Below, in pieces: positions 1-10,809 of a stretch of DNA of 64,000 bases (within the stretch, counting starts at the first letter, position 1; each line of letters opens with the position of its first letter). Location: NCBI GenBank assembly GCA_944472135.2, contig OX235264.1:96668319-96732318 (forward strand), in the 5' to 3' direction. The position numbers were made by a program, and so were the translations under genes. The notes under the pieces are model-generated. The model had not been told where the DNA came from and ran no database searches. It saw nothing but the letters and a program-made list of their open reading frames with translations. Origin of the DNA: Trichobilharzia regenti. Taxonomy: Eukaryota; Platyhelminthes; Trematoda; Strigeidida; Schistosomatidae.

Positions 1-665
1 CTACGGGAGGATGAGCCGGCTTCACGAACGCCTCGAATCATCACTGCTCAGGCGCGGCAATTTGTAAGAGAGTTCATGAAGTTTCATGGGAATTTGGTAC
101 GAGTGATGACCCCAGCATCGCTCGGCCTTTGTTTGAGAGTGCAGCTCTAGCCTTTACACAACCAAGTGTGACCTACAAGGCAGTAGGAGTGGAGTAAGGA
201 GTCCACTATCCATTGGCAGCCGGTGACCGGAGTTCGGTTCATACGCCTTTTTGAATGGGGCCAGACATCCAGGACATCCAACAAGCCCTTTGTCCATACG
301 TCTGCCGGTGAGCTTCATACGCCAGTCGTTGGAGGTTTGGAATCAGGGTTTAGCCATCTCCCCTAGACTGTCATCCAATGGACAGTCAACCCAGTGGAGA
401 GCGCCGGGCATCCGCTTTCGCCCTCTCACTTTGGTGAGAAACACCTCCGCCACGTGAAGGCAGTGAGTAGGACTTCCTCAGGAGAGGCTATGTAAGACGC
501 CCGGTCATATGGGAGCATTTCAAGAGGTGCGCGGAGGGGTGGCCAACCCGCAGCGCAAGGCACCCACCCCCGACCATCCTGAGGCTTTGGAGGCTATAAT
601 AATGTACATGAAATATATATAAATACGTGCTGATTTCCTTAATCAACGATCTGTTGCCTGGCCCT
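1..665. repeat. Dispersed repeat (family R2-like) ending in AT-rich tract
   Basis: No gene is seen. The stretch from about 190 to 600 resembles 26960-27290: both carry a 'cttcatacgcca' motif, then a 'gtgaaggcagtgagtagga'-like block and a purine-rich end. Bases 620-665 recur in inverted orientation at about 17120-17185, where they also abut an AT microsatellite. The family is unidentified. The short open frame at 251-457 has no recognisable domain and I do not call it a gene. Confidence 0.45.
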
Positions 666-689
666 TGTCTTCTGTTGTTACACTATGAC

Positions 690-950
690 ATTCTCCCCTA
701 CACCGCCTGTAGTTGGGACGATGCTATCCAGGTAAGTAGAAGTGACTTCTTTTAAATTTCTCCCACTGATGGTGATTCGTGTTCATTGTTGTTGTTTGGG
801 TATCTTCATTATCTCCTGAAGGCGTGTCTTCGTTTATTATTCTGCCAACTTATTAGTTTTTGCTTGCAAATGTCTAAGTTTTCTCAGCATGAGAGATACA
901 TCATGAGTGGGATCCAAATCTTCTAGGGTCTCTCTGTTGACCTAAAGTGT
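690..950 (-). mobile_element. RTE-B LINE fragment (post-RT region)
   Basis: On the minus strand this matches the segment just after the reverse-transcriptase catalytic region in the better-preserved RTE-B copies. The shared landmarks are the block around 'cctgtagttg..acgatgct.ccaggtaagta' and the following GTT-rich tract, as at 20230-20360 and 62940-63060. No open frame survives. It is a short, old fragment. Confidence 0.55.
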
Positions 951-1309
951 AACCATACACTCTGATGAATTGTAATTTCGTTTTGGCAAGTTAATCATTA
1001 AGGGAATTCTCTAAAATCGGATATTGTGATAGTTGAGATTTATCGGTAATCCCTGGGTAAGTTAAATACGGTTATAACATTTGAATAGTGTTATCAGAAA
1101 ACGAAGTGCATCTGAGAAATTTGTGGTGTGTTTCCGCACTATATTTTGGACAATCTGATCACACGTTTACTTCTTCTCAAATTAACCTATAAGAAAAATG
1201 AAAAGTTGATTAAAATTTTTTCAAATCACCAGCGATTTAAGAATACGAGAAGTCGTGACCGGTAGGGTGCAGCAGGTCGGGTGTGAGGACGAATACTCGC
1301 CGAAGACAT

Positions 1310-1600
1310 TCGCTAGGGGTTGCGCTATGTCGTGAATCGGCAACAGGTAGAATTCATGGGCCATTGGATCGGGTCCCAGTGGCTTAATGGTATACGAGCT
1401 CGTCTTGTAACCGGAAAGTCCTGGGTTCGAATCCCGGTGGGTGCGTACTGATGAAGAGTCCCAAACTAGCCCGAAACATCTGTCCAGTGCTCCCTGCAGG
1501 TTTTCCAATGGTTCTCTAAACAATGTCGGCTCATGATGAAATCCTGTAAACCAATCAAATCCCTACAACCCAACACTTGGATAATATTTCTGATTGGACA
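1310..1600 (+). mobile_element. SINE-A copy (tRNA-like, hammerhead-bearing)
   Basis: A tRNA-like head has an A-box-like TGGCTTAATGGTATACGAG near 1380 and a perfect B box GGTTCGAATCC near 1424. It is followed by a hammerhead core (1448-1484) and a tail. Schistosome SM-alpha retroposons are known to combine a Pol III promoter with a hammerhead, so membership in that type is inferred from architecture. At least four other copies occur in the window (minus 5430-5600, 10810-11130, 21709-21951; plus 22073-22320). Confidence 0.75.
1448..1490 (+). ncRNA. Hammerhead-ribozyme-like core in SINE-A
   Basis: CTGATGA lies at 1448-1454 and GAAA at 1473-1476, separated by a stem II region whose 3' side is mutated (agccc where ggac is expected). 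After GAAA come a minimal stem III (ACA / TGT) and a GTC triplet at 1482-1484 in the usual cleavage position. Stem II damage makes activity doubtful. Confidence 0.55.
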
Positions 1601-1639
1601 CCAGTCAGTAACTAGCATAATCTGTCTAATCCATTGTTT

Positions 1640-2895
1640 TCTGTAGACTGAATTCTATCAGTCAATTAGATTTTTCATACCTACGATCATATAACTTTCA
1701 CGTTTCGCGATTTATTTCCTAACTGTACCTAAAAATAACGATTATTATTATTCATTTCGACAAAACAATGACAAGCATACCAGTATTGATTGATACGCTT
1801 CAATTTATAATATATTAAGGAACAATTCCAACAACATCGGTGTGAACACGGGCAGTAATTTCGCTCGAAATATTACCAATAACAAAACTTATCATTGTGT
1901 GTAAACTATTGAAATATAATTATACTTTATTTGATCTAATACACAATGCTCAAACTTTTTATTTATTTTCCTTCATGTTCCCCAATGGAACATAGGGTTT
2001 CAAGCTAATGGCTTGCATTTACTGTAGCAGTGTTTATTTTACAGGATAGGTTGCTAGCTTCATGCCCAACCTTTCCTCTTTACCAGTCTCACTACTGGCT
2101 TAGCGAGGTAAAGGAGTGCGTCCGCCGGTGATCGAACCGCGGACCGTGCGCATGGTCGGTGAGCGTCCTAACCGCTATGCCACCGACCCACTACGTAGAT
2201 TTATACATAAAGCAAAGTTTAACCAATGACGGTACATTTTCGGATCAAATAATAATGTGTTGAGCGTTTTGAACGTCAGTCACTAACGATGATTGTAATA
2301 AAAAAATGATCATTATTAGGGTTTATGCACGTGGCGATAAGAACAACGAAGGTAGTAATACGCGTGTCTATGTTGACGATTAAATGAATGAATGAATAAA
2401 TTAGGTCAAATCTCAAAAGTTACGTAGAAGGTGAAGTGGAAAGATGATGAGAGATTAAACAAATAACAAAAACGAAGTGGGAAATAAGAAATTAGACTTT
2501 ACTTAGGCTAAAGAAGAGGCAAGGGTAGAACAAACTTCTTTTGTTGTATGCAAAGACACTAGGATGGTTTTGTCGAATTAATCCCCATAACTTCAGCTGT
2601 GTTTAAGAGACAGGTTCGAATTCCGTTCGAAAGGTTCTATCGAATGCGATAGATAACATTTATTATTATTATTATTTGATCCACGAAAACTCACCGTCAA
2701 ACCTTTTACTGATATTAATTCAATTTATAACACTATAAAATTCATAAACAAATATGTTGATTAAAGTCCAGTGATCAAAGACAAAAAGTGAGGCTGCTTT
2801 TTTTCGTTTAAATATTTTAAATTCATGAATTGAAGAATAAGTGACTTGTCTTGTTTCAATAAATAGTCCAAAGTTAACATGCGATTCATTTTCAG
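1640..2895. repeat. Left arm of broken inverted repeat
   Basis: Bases 1640-1935 are the reverse complement of about 4440-4735, and 2715-2895 of about 4255-4440. The left arm is therefore the same unit as the right arm, interrupted at about 1936-2714 by about 780 bp that includes a SINE-B copy. Identity is high but not perfect. I see no coding capacity. Confidence 0.65.
1970..2195 (-). mobile_element. SINE-B copy (tRNA-like)
   Basis: Read on the minus strand, a tRNA-like head (TGGCATAGCGGTTAGGACGC, then a GGTTCGATC B box) is followed by a tail with the same order of blocks as 20955-21190 (plus): a paired 'aaccagaaa' block, 'ggcatgaagctagcaa', and 'ttccattggggaac'. It sits inside the insertion that breaks the inverted repeat. 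Confidence 0.65.
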
Positions 2896-3159
2896 CAAGG
2901 TGTATCTGCAACCTCGACCCAGCACGAAGCCTAGGTCGAGTGTTTCCTGCCGACCGCCCCCAACCATCTAACACCAATAGTTCACAGCGTACCATGATGG
3001 CCGGCCATCTAGTGTGGTATCCGCATTGCAAACTTGAATACTAGAATTCAGTCTGCACCAAAGACAGGACTAGACACACACACGCATTACTATTTACTAA
3101 CTAGTGCCCAATCAAAAATATCCAATACAGTCCTGCAGGAGGGCAATCGCTAGCCTGAA

Positions 3160-3340
3160 TAGTTTACATAACGTCTCTGACGGCAGCACCGGATGACACG
3201 GGTTCAAATCTCAAAAGAGACATCAGTTCCTTTGAGGTTGCAGACACACCTTGCTGATGAGTGCCAACTAGCACGAAACCTAGGTCCAAAGCTTCCTGCT
3301 GATTGCCTCCAACCCCCTAATACCAACAATGAAGACTAAT
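3160..3340 (+). mobile_element. SINE-C copy (tRNA-like with hammerhead)
   Basis: A degenerate tRNA-like head includes a B-box-like GGGTTCAAATCTC near 3207. An intact-looking hammerhead core (3254-3290) and a tail 'gattgcctccaaccccctaa' follow. The tail resembles those at 2960 and 16090 (minus). Confidence 0.65.
3254..3290 (+). ncRNA. Hammerhead ribozyme core, well conserved (SINE-C)
   Basis: CTGATGA (3254-3260), stem II GTGC/GCAC closing a CAACTA loop (3261-3274), GAAA (3275-3278), a minimal CC-TA-GG stem III, then GTC (3284-3286) as the candidate cleavage triplet. Schistosome hammerheads are known for such very short stem III. The stem I flanks (cttg before, caaag after) pair over only about 3 bp, so activity is uncertain. 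Confidence 0.7.
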
Positions 3341-4254
3341 AGTCAACACTACTTCTGGTAATATCATCACATAAGAACTACCATGTCAGTAGGTAAAGGG
3401 TAATAATACATTGCTTTTGCACACACGAAGGTGGATGTAGGGAGAGAGTGGGCTAATCAACTTGACGTATCTATATGGCCTGAGTGTATTTCAGTATTCT
3501 CCTTCCCTGACGACTTCAACAAATGATCTTGGAGGGTCTTTTGTTTTTATCAGTCATCTGATTCATGTAAATTAAGCATTTTCCCATAGATAGAGTTGGT
3601 AGGTAGTCTGCCACCTGCACTTATCGAGGTTGCACAGTTAAACCTGTTTTTCAAACCACTTGAGTATTTGTTCTCCGACTGTCACATCCAAAGTGCGATT
3701 ATTACCCCCCCCCCATATGTATTTGTAACCATTCACATGTAACTTGGTATACTGATTGGGATGTGTGACATAATCATTTGTGCAATGTTGAAACTTGTGG
3801 TAAGGCATTTTAGTCCTTTTTTCTGGATAATTATAAGGTAAGTTTTACGAAATGATCGAATTTAGTCACTGTCTTAAAATTCCCACTGTTTATTTCCCCC
3901 TTATAAGTTAATTTGATATAGACGCATCCTTCTTTACGTGGATGGAATAGACTGTATGCTTTACTGACCTTTATACTTCACTTGAAACAATTCAGCACTT
4001 ATAACAACCTAGATGAAATGATGAAATCTGACTAAGTATATCCAGAGTGTCGCATTCCTTTTTGACCCTTGAGTTTTTGTTGGATTCAGAAATAAATTTC
4101 TGATAAAAAATTTCCCTATACTTTATTCTACCTAATAGAAAACAAAATAACTTCACCTCTAGAAAATGACGTACACTTTTGTCTTTAAAAAAAGGGTGAG
4201 AAGAAAGAACTGTTTTAGTTAAATCGGTTGTTTAAACTATGAAACCTGTACAAG

Positions 4255-4735
4255 TATTCAGAAAATGAATCGCATGTTAACTTTGGACTATTCATTGAAA
4301 CAAGTCAAGTCACTTATTCTTCAATTCATGAATTTAAAATATTTAAACGAAAAAAAAGCAGCCTCACTTTTTGTCTTTGATCACTGGACTTTAATCAACA
4401 TATTTGTTTATGAATTTTATAGTGTTATAAATTGAAATAAAGTAAAGTTATATATATTTCAATAGTTTACACACAATGATAAGTTTTGTTATTGGTAATG
4501 TTTTGAGCGAAATCACTGCCTAGTTTTCACACCACTGTTGGAATTGTTCCTTAAAATTTTAAATATATGGAAGCGTATCAATCAACACTGATATACTTGT
4601 CATAGTTTTGTCAAGAAAAATAATAATAACCGTTATTTTTACGTTCAGTTAGGAAATTATCCCCGAAACGTGAAAGTTATATTATCATAGATATGAAAAA
4701 TCGTATCAGAATGTGATAAGTCAAATTATCACGTA
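4255..4735. repeat. Right arm of broken inverted repeat
   Basis: This is the intact version of the repeat unit whose left arm is split at 1640-2895. It contains poly-A-rich and TA-rich tracts and no open frame of note. Confidence 0.65.
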
Positions 4736-4779
4736 TTGATCTGCACGGATTTGATTGGTTACAAGTTTGATGAAGGTTT

Positions 4780-4900
4780 GATGTCAGTCCGAGAACCATT
4801 GGAATACCTACGAGTGGTGGACAGCTGTTTTGTTCTAGTTTGGGACCTTTCATCAGGACGCAACCACCACTGACGTTCGAGCCTAATACTTTCCAGTTGC
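4780..4900 (-). mobile_element. SINE-A fragment, degenerate
   Basis: Minus-strand hammerhead and tail portion of SINE-A: the 'agttccaaact'-type stem II block, the 'ctgatgaaag' core and 'accactcgtagg'-like flank are visible but mutated. It abuts an (AT)n tract at 4907-4926. Confidence 0.5.
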
Positions 4901-4959
4901 GCTACATATATATATATATATATATCGCTAATTGTCAGAAGTTTGAATTGGTGATTAGT

Positions 4960-5070
4960 TAGATTGGGTCCCAATAGCTTCCTTGTAACCGGAAGGTTAG
5001 GGTTTTGAACGCTGGTGGGTGCGTACTGATGAAGTGTCCCTGGGCCAGGACGAAAAAGTTAACTGTCTAT
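4960..5070 (+). mobile_element. SINE-A fragment with hammerhead core
   Basis: The head is partly deleted between the A and B boxes (gggtcccaatagc joined to ttccttgtaacc). The B box is mutated to GGTTTTGAACGC. The hammerhead core at 5026-5055 keeps CTGATGA, a GTCC/GGAC stem II and GAAA. Confidence 0.6.
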
Positions 5071-5429
5071 TAACCGACTTGCGTCGTTTGCTTTACACAC
5101 CCAACAAAGAAGGTGGAGAGGATTTTATGAAGTTTCTTGAATTGGGAGAAAGAGATTAGTTTCTGAGTCCATTGATTTAGGAGCTCAGGTTCTAAAACTG
5201 CTCCATTTGCGGAGGTTCGGACAGCTATGTGATAAATATCATCATTAGCTTTCGCACAATATGTGTGGCTCACTGAGGCCAACTGCGTGAATATGCAAAT
5301 GGTTGTTGAGTAATTTATTGTTTTGAATTTCGAGCCTTAAAACTGGCTTTTATTTGCCTGACTAGTTTAACTGAAAGTACTGGGTTAGGTACCTTGTTGT
5401 TTACCGGTTTCATCAAGAGCTGATAACAG

Positions 5430-5610
5430 TTAGATATCCGGAGTACTGGACAGCTATTTCACCGCAGTTTGGGACTCTACAGGAGTACCAAACCATGGGA
5501 GTTCGAACCCAGGACCTCCTAGTTATAAGGCAAGCCTGTAGATCATTCAGCCACTGAGACCTGATTCAATGGCCTATGAATTCTAACTTCTACCAATTGG
5601 CGATATGTAG
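5430..5610 (-). mobile_element. SINE-A copy
   Basis: Minus-strand copy with B box GGGTTCGAACTCC (rc of 5495-5512) and A-box region (rc near 5545). The hammerhead portion around 5460-5490 is decayed. Confidence 0.6.
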
Positions 5611-5689
5611 TGCAACCGTTCTGTTACTTGACTTGGTGGACCCCGGTGGTCATAACTACTCACAAGAACTCATCGTAACTTCATTTATA

Positions 5690-5900
5690 GGGCCAGTGGC
5701 TTGTGGACATCGGATAACCTATCAAGTGCTAGTTTGCATGTATTTTTGGTCCACGAGCTTGTCTTGTAACCGAAAGTTCGTGAGTTGTAACTCTAGTGAA
5801 TGTGTATTTCTGAAGAGTATTGAGCTAGGACGAAACATCTGGTCTCCAAATAGTCCTCCAAACGGATGCCACTTCGTGAACAAACCTGCAGTCAATCAAA
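5690..5900 (+). mobile_element. SINE-A copy, degenerate
   Basis: A plus-strand head (gccagtggct.. / tcttgtaaccgaaagttcgtgag) is followed by a decayed hammerhead with '..ctaggacgaaacatctg'. The long open frame over 5576-6115 runs through this repeat and the preceding minus copy, and is not a gene. Confidence 0.55.
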
Positions 5901-6318
5901 TCCCTGCAAGTCAACACCTGATATACCTTCTCTCGTTTATTTCATTTCTTTGCATTCCGAGTAGAATGCTACACATTTCAAGCTTGAGTTTTGAAGTCTC
6001 GGTAGCGTTGATGATATTTACACCGGTAGTTGGTGTGATTCTCTATCTGTCAGCCGTTAAATTCTTAAAATACCCACCCAAATGGTTTACATTTATTCAT
6101 TTGGCCAATCAATAGTGCTTGCTAGAAAAACATTTCTCAGAACTTTTATGTTGAAAATAGCAGATGTGCATTAAAATCAGTTTATAGAATTTATAACATT
6201 GTTGTCTGCATTTATTTACTTTGTTTAGTATTTTTCCGCGTTAGTGATTTTTAGGTTAGTTGGTCTCTTTCGATAATTGCATTGCATGCATCTTAAATGT
6301 TCAATATGACGACGTTTT

Positions 6319-6761
6319 TGCTATGTACTGCTGCTGAGTGAGTTATAAGTAGTTTTCCCCGTCGCCAATTATGTTATGTACTCGTCGAGTAGTTAACAGT
6401 CCTGACGCAGAAAGAGGGAAATCAGAAGACCACGAGTTTTACGATGGTACTTGTATTTTCCAGACAAAGAAAATAAGTGTCACACAAGAGTGTGAGTGAA
6501 ATGGTACTAGTGTACGAAACGTGTGAACAAGAATTATGTACAAAAGTATATATGAAAATGGCTAATACACATGAACCAATAAATAGACAGTCTTAACATG
6601 ATTGGTTGTAATGTCATGTGACAACAAGATCATACATGTTTATTTAGTTAGTGGACAGACAAAAGCATAATGTCAGTTATAATGAAATATCGATGCATAT
6701 ACACATGGCAAAATATAATAGACTATCACAAACAAAACACACATCATGTGGATACGTATCA
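6319..6761 (+). mobile_element. LTR-X solo LTR, 443 bp
   Basis: It starts TGCTATGTACTGC and ends GATACGTATCA, so it has TG...CA ends. Perfect 5-bp target duplications GTTTT flank it (6314-6318 and 6762-6766). No coding sequence lies inside. A full-length homologue at 10347-10789 (minus) has the same length. A solo LTR is what remains after LTR-LTR recombination. The parent family is not identifiable here. Confidence 0.85.
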
Positions 6762-7029
6762 GTTTTAAATTCAACTTTCAGTTACCTCCATGATAATGAG
6801 AAAATGAACAGAGTTTTGCATTAGATAAATCAAAAATGTTATGTAATCACTAGGAATTGTTGTCGCTTCTTTATGTGTTCAACCGCCAACTGACGGCCTT
6901 TTGTTTCACACTTCCTATGAAGATTTATTAGATAGTTTTTATTTTGAAACTGAGCTAATTATACGCATATATTTTTTGTATTTTGAACATTCATTTGAAA
7001 CATTTACACTTTATTTTTTTTATTTTTGA

Positions 7030-7215
7030 TTACAGCTTGACTCAACGTTGTATTTTTGGTAGAAGTATGGAATTTTCAGCATGTGATATCGGTAACTCAA
7101 ATTTCGCAGGCCGACCATAGATATCAGGTGTGCGTCGGCAGAGGATCGAACCTCGGACCATGTGCATGGTCGGCGAGAGTGCTAACCACTGTGCCACCGA
7201 CGCAGTCATCAGTTA
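7030..7215 (-). mobile_element. SINE-B-like copy with shared 5' extension
   Basis: On the minus strand a tRNA-like head (TGGCACAGTGGTTAGCACTC, B box GGTTCGATCC) is followed by 'tgatatctatggtcggcctg' and a tail ending in a conserved 'ggaatttt..catacttgtaccaaaaatac' block. The same arrangement occurs at 11850-12030 (minus) and 13060-13250 (plus). Confidence 0.65.
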
Positions 7216-7521
7216 ATATTACTATATTAACTGATGACCACGTTTCGTGCACAAACTATTGCCGCTCATAATCATATCAAGTCACTCACTCACACAACTT
7301 TTTACTTCATTTATATACATGAGTGGAATCGATGATTAGACATTTGAATAAAATCAACCAATACAGGACATTGTAAATCCAGAAATAATAATAATAATAC
7401 GAGAGTTATTGATCAAGTACAATCAGATGGGAAATAAGACGAGTATTTTTATAGTCAAAATAAATAAGTAACTTGTTAGAATGTTATGATGATGTACGTA
7501 AATTGAAATAGAATTTCGAGA

Positions 7522-7660
7522 TTATTTATTATCCTCCTCTGATTTGACTGACTGGTGGTAATAATATCCTCCATATCTCTGGAATTTGCGTTGAGTCATT
7601 TCTGTTGCATGACTCAATGGGTGTAGACTCGATGAACCAGTCAGGATTCAGTAATCAACC
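7522..7660 (-). other. Coding-like stretch, possible 3' terminal exon
   Basis: A minus-strand frame from about 7660 ends at a TAA at 7522-7524. Its last residues are basic and tyrosine-rich (TQRKFQRYGGYYYHQ, then an acidic end SEEDNK). The composition looks protein-like rather than repeat-like. No family is recognised, the upstream splice site is not convincing, and no neighbouring exon was found. It lies downstream of the WDR70 exon on the same strand but does not resemble the WDR70 C-terminus I know. Confidence 0.2.
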
Positions 7661-8324
7661 TCTCTCTTCACCTACCTATATTACTTTTTAGAATTTTGAC
7701 TGTGTCCCGCCCTATTGTGTGGTTTTGTGTTAGTGCAATGTAGTACTGATTTATTTTAATTACTTAAATTACTTATCTTCTCGGCGTTGACCATTCTTAC
7801 CTTAGCTAAATTCTTATGTTCCGACAATCTGACTATCCCTGACCTACTACTTTGACCTAGGTAGTTGACCTCACTGACAGTTACTGCAAGGTATTTTGTA
7901 AATTATATTATTTGTCTATCTGGGTCCTTTAACCTACACAGCTTGTCCTGTCTGAGTGAGTTTGTAAGTTTGAATGCCACCCTAATTCCTGCTTTATTAA
8001 GAATCTTACCACGCATGTTCTCAGATGTCCCCTCCTTATATGGTATAACTGTAGACGCCTTATATTCTCTCTTATTTATGTTATTATTACTAGTTTCACA
8101 ATTATTTTCATTTCATTTTTATTATTATTATTTTATTCAAATATCCAGTCAATTCAACACATGTATATAAATTAAGGAAAAGCGTTGTGTGAGTGAATAA
8201 CTTGATATGATTATGAGCAATAATAATGTGTGCTCAAAACGTGGTCATCAGTTGATATTACTCTAGGAACAATACTAATGGCCTAGCGTTAAACCGAACA
8301 GATACATATAAAAAATACGCTTAC

Positions 8325-8675
8325 CGTGTATATGCACATGTAGTTTTTCTGCCTTGTGCATTACGTGGTTTTATGACAATTTTATGACTCGATATACGTG
8401 TTTCATTCATAATCGCTTCTGCATCATTTAGATCCCATACACGTAGCTTTGAACGCTGTGAACAAGTGAGTAGTTTATTCGAATCCAACGGATGCCCCAA
8501 TGTAATGCGTGGGTGTGACCCTTAGCACTGGCTGGATCAGTAATATACTGATATCCCTTGTTTGTATAGCACACAGGCTCTCCATCTCGATCGACTATAT
8601 ACGCTTGAGCTGAACCAGATATAACTAAGAGATTTTCACCAGAAGAGCTGAATTCTATATCAAACAAATTGTCAG
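8325..8675 (-). CDS. WDR70: WDR70-like WD40 protein, internal exon (1-nt break)
   Basis: The exon encodes a segment typical of WDR70 (a nuclear WD40-repeat protein): FDIEFSSSGENLLVISG, then QAYIVDRDG, then KGYQYITDPASAKGHT, matching the family's 'DRDG...KGDQYI.D...TKGHT' block. After 'HALHWG' the frame is lost. A second frame then continues the family with a CSQRSKLRVWDL WD-repeat strand and KPRNAQGRKTTCAYT before a GT donor (+ strand ac at 8323-8324). The acceptor is CCAG at + 8676-8679. The frames would join if the four-base C run at 8504-8507 (+ strand) had one more base. The other exons of the gene lie outside what I can recognise: introns here are large and repeat-filled. The assignment to WDR70 is by recalled motif similarity. 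Confidence 0.75.
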
Positions 8676-9506
8676 CTGGAATCGAATTTTCTCACATTAA
8701 TATTATACAATCATATCACACATTACGGCAACAAAGAAAAAATAAATTCAAAAATGAGTGAATAAAGTGCTTAATTGACTTTTTTTCCATAAATTGACAT
8801 GTTATCTACGCATTTGTTTTAATTTTAGAACATGATTTCAACAACAAAAAATACGTATTTTTGGGTAAATCCTCATCACACTTTACAATGACAGTAATAG
8901 AATACCAATCGTAGACATTTGAAACAATGTGGATGAATAAAATCCAATATTTCACACATTTGGTTCCCTTGATAGATAGATTTTAGTAAAGCAAAAAATA
9001 GAAAACTGCCAGCAAAAAATGACGTCATCGTTCTTTTTCAAAGGTTCTCATCAGCTGCAAACTACCTGGTGAAATTACAGTGGTTATAAATAATGACAAT
9101 AACATACTTCAATGTTTGGACAGTAGTAAAGAAAACATTATAAAATCAACGCATCCGAAATAGAAGCATTACAATTTTTGGTTTAAGTTAACAAATTTGA
9201 ATGATTTCAAAATAGAAAAGGATGAGGGCCGAGAAGTGAAGATAAAATACGGAAAAATCTAATAAACAGTTTTAGCTTGTAAGTTCTCATAGTAACTCAT
9301 CAAGTATATAGTTTAAAGGATTGAGAAACTTGCTCAGTGAGTTGAAATCACTAATATGGATGACTGATCCATGTAATCAAAGTGCCGTTATCAAGGGAGT
9401 GAGAGATTGATTACTCTCTCTTTCAGGATGCATAAGTTTGATGTGAAAAGCTTGATTGCAATCGCTTCAACAAATCGTAGTAAATATTCTCCCCTTTGTG
9501 TGCTTA
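8676..9506. other. No gene seen (likely WDR70 intron)
   Basis: AT-rich sequence with no recognisable exon or repeat. By position it should be intron upstream of the WDR70 exon on the minus strand. Confidence 0.4.
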
Positions 9507-9775
9507 TGATATATATCCATATAATATGTGTGTTTTGTTTGACAGTCTGTCCTTGGTGATATATATCCACATAATATGTGTGTTTGTTTGACAGTCTGTA
9601 TATTTGCTATGTATATATGGATCGATATTCCATTATAATTAGCCAATCATGTTAAGACTGTCTATTGATTTATTCATTTTGAGTATTCGCTCACACACTT
9701 GATTTCCGTCTTTCTTGCGTCAGGACTATTAAATTCTCGACCAGTACATAATAATTTGGCGACGAGTACATAATA
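9507..9775 (-). mobile_element. LTR-X solo LTR, old and partly duplicated
   Basis: Plus-strand ends are TGATATATATCC and ..TACATAATA. The flanks GCTTA (9502-9506) and GTTTA (9776-9780) match at four of five bases. A roughly 50-bp block at the plus-strand left end is duplicated (from 9507 and again near 9558). It is shorter and more diverged than the other copies. Confidence 0.65.
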
Positions 9776-10346
9776 GTTTAATATTTAGAAATCTCGACGA
9801 AATGACCCGTATCCACAAGGTGGCTGGTCATTGCGCTTTGCGAATATCTGCTTCCTTTTTTGAACATTCTCTGAAAACCAGAAACAAACCAAGCGGACAC
9901 TCAATCACCATACTTCTGATTCGATAACAGTTTAAAACTTAGAAAACTTCAAACCCTTTCTTCTGCTGCATGTTCAACTGTTATGTAACTTCTTGTCTTA
10001 AGGAGCCAATTCTGATTAATTATATTACTTACTTCACACAAATACACACCAATACTGCTCATTAATAGATTACGTTTTTGGTAAATATAAATATGAGTGT
10101 ACAGTCTGTGAAGATGATTTCATTGATGAAGAAAATTTCCTTTTCGGAATTGTCTTTTATTTTCTTCACGACTCAGTGAGTATTTTCTGTCTATCTATGA
10201 AGAAGGAGTATTCTTTTCCATAGATCCTATATGTTCTACAGCTGTATGTATTTTACCAAAGCTTTCTATTATTATGAAAACAGTGAATAGCGACGGGTTA
10301 AAAGGATAAAAAAGCAGCATAGTTAGCTGTAAAGAAAGTTTGGTTA

Positions 10347-10789
10347 TGATACGTATCCACATGATATGTGTTTTGTTTGTGACAGTCTATTATATTTTAC
10401 CATGTGTATATGCATCGATATTTCATTATAACTGACATTATGCTTTTGTCTGTCCACTAACTAAATAAACATGTATGATCTTGTTGTCATATGACATTAC
10501 AACCAATCATGTTAAGACTGGCTATTTATTGGTTCATGTGTATTAGCCATTTTCATATATACTTTTGTACATAATTCTTGTTCACACGTTTCGTACACTA
10601 GTACCATTTCACTCACACTCTTGTGTGACACTTATTTTCCTTGTCTGGAAAATACAAGTACCATCGTAAACCTCGTGGTCTTCTGATTTCCCTCTTTCTA
10701 CGTCAGGACTGTTAACTACTCGACGAGTACATAACAATAATTGGTGACGAGGAAAACTCTAATAACTCACTCAGCAGCAGTATATAACA
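10347..10789 (-). mobile_element. LTR-X solo LTR, 443 bp
   Basis: Ends are TGATACGTATCC and ..TATATAACA on the plus strand, with perfect target duplications GGTTA (10342-10346 and 10790-10794). It is the inverted counterpart of 6319-6761 with the same length and high similarity throughout. Confidence 0.85.
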
Positions 10790-10809
10790 GGTTACACGTA
10801 TGACCATGG

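Noticed and set aside
1370..1440. tRNA gene
   Set aside because: A and B boxes are present, but no cloverleaf with proper acceptor stem forms and the unit continues into a hammerhead and SINE tail, repeated many times.
5576..6115. 179-codon plus-strand open frame
   Set aside because: It runs through two opposite SINE-A copies and has no domain; openness is by chance in repeat DNA.
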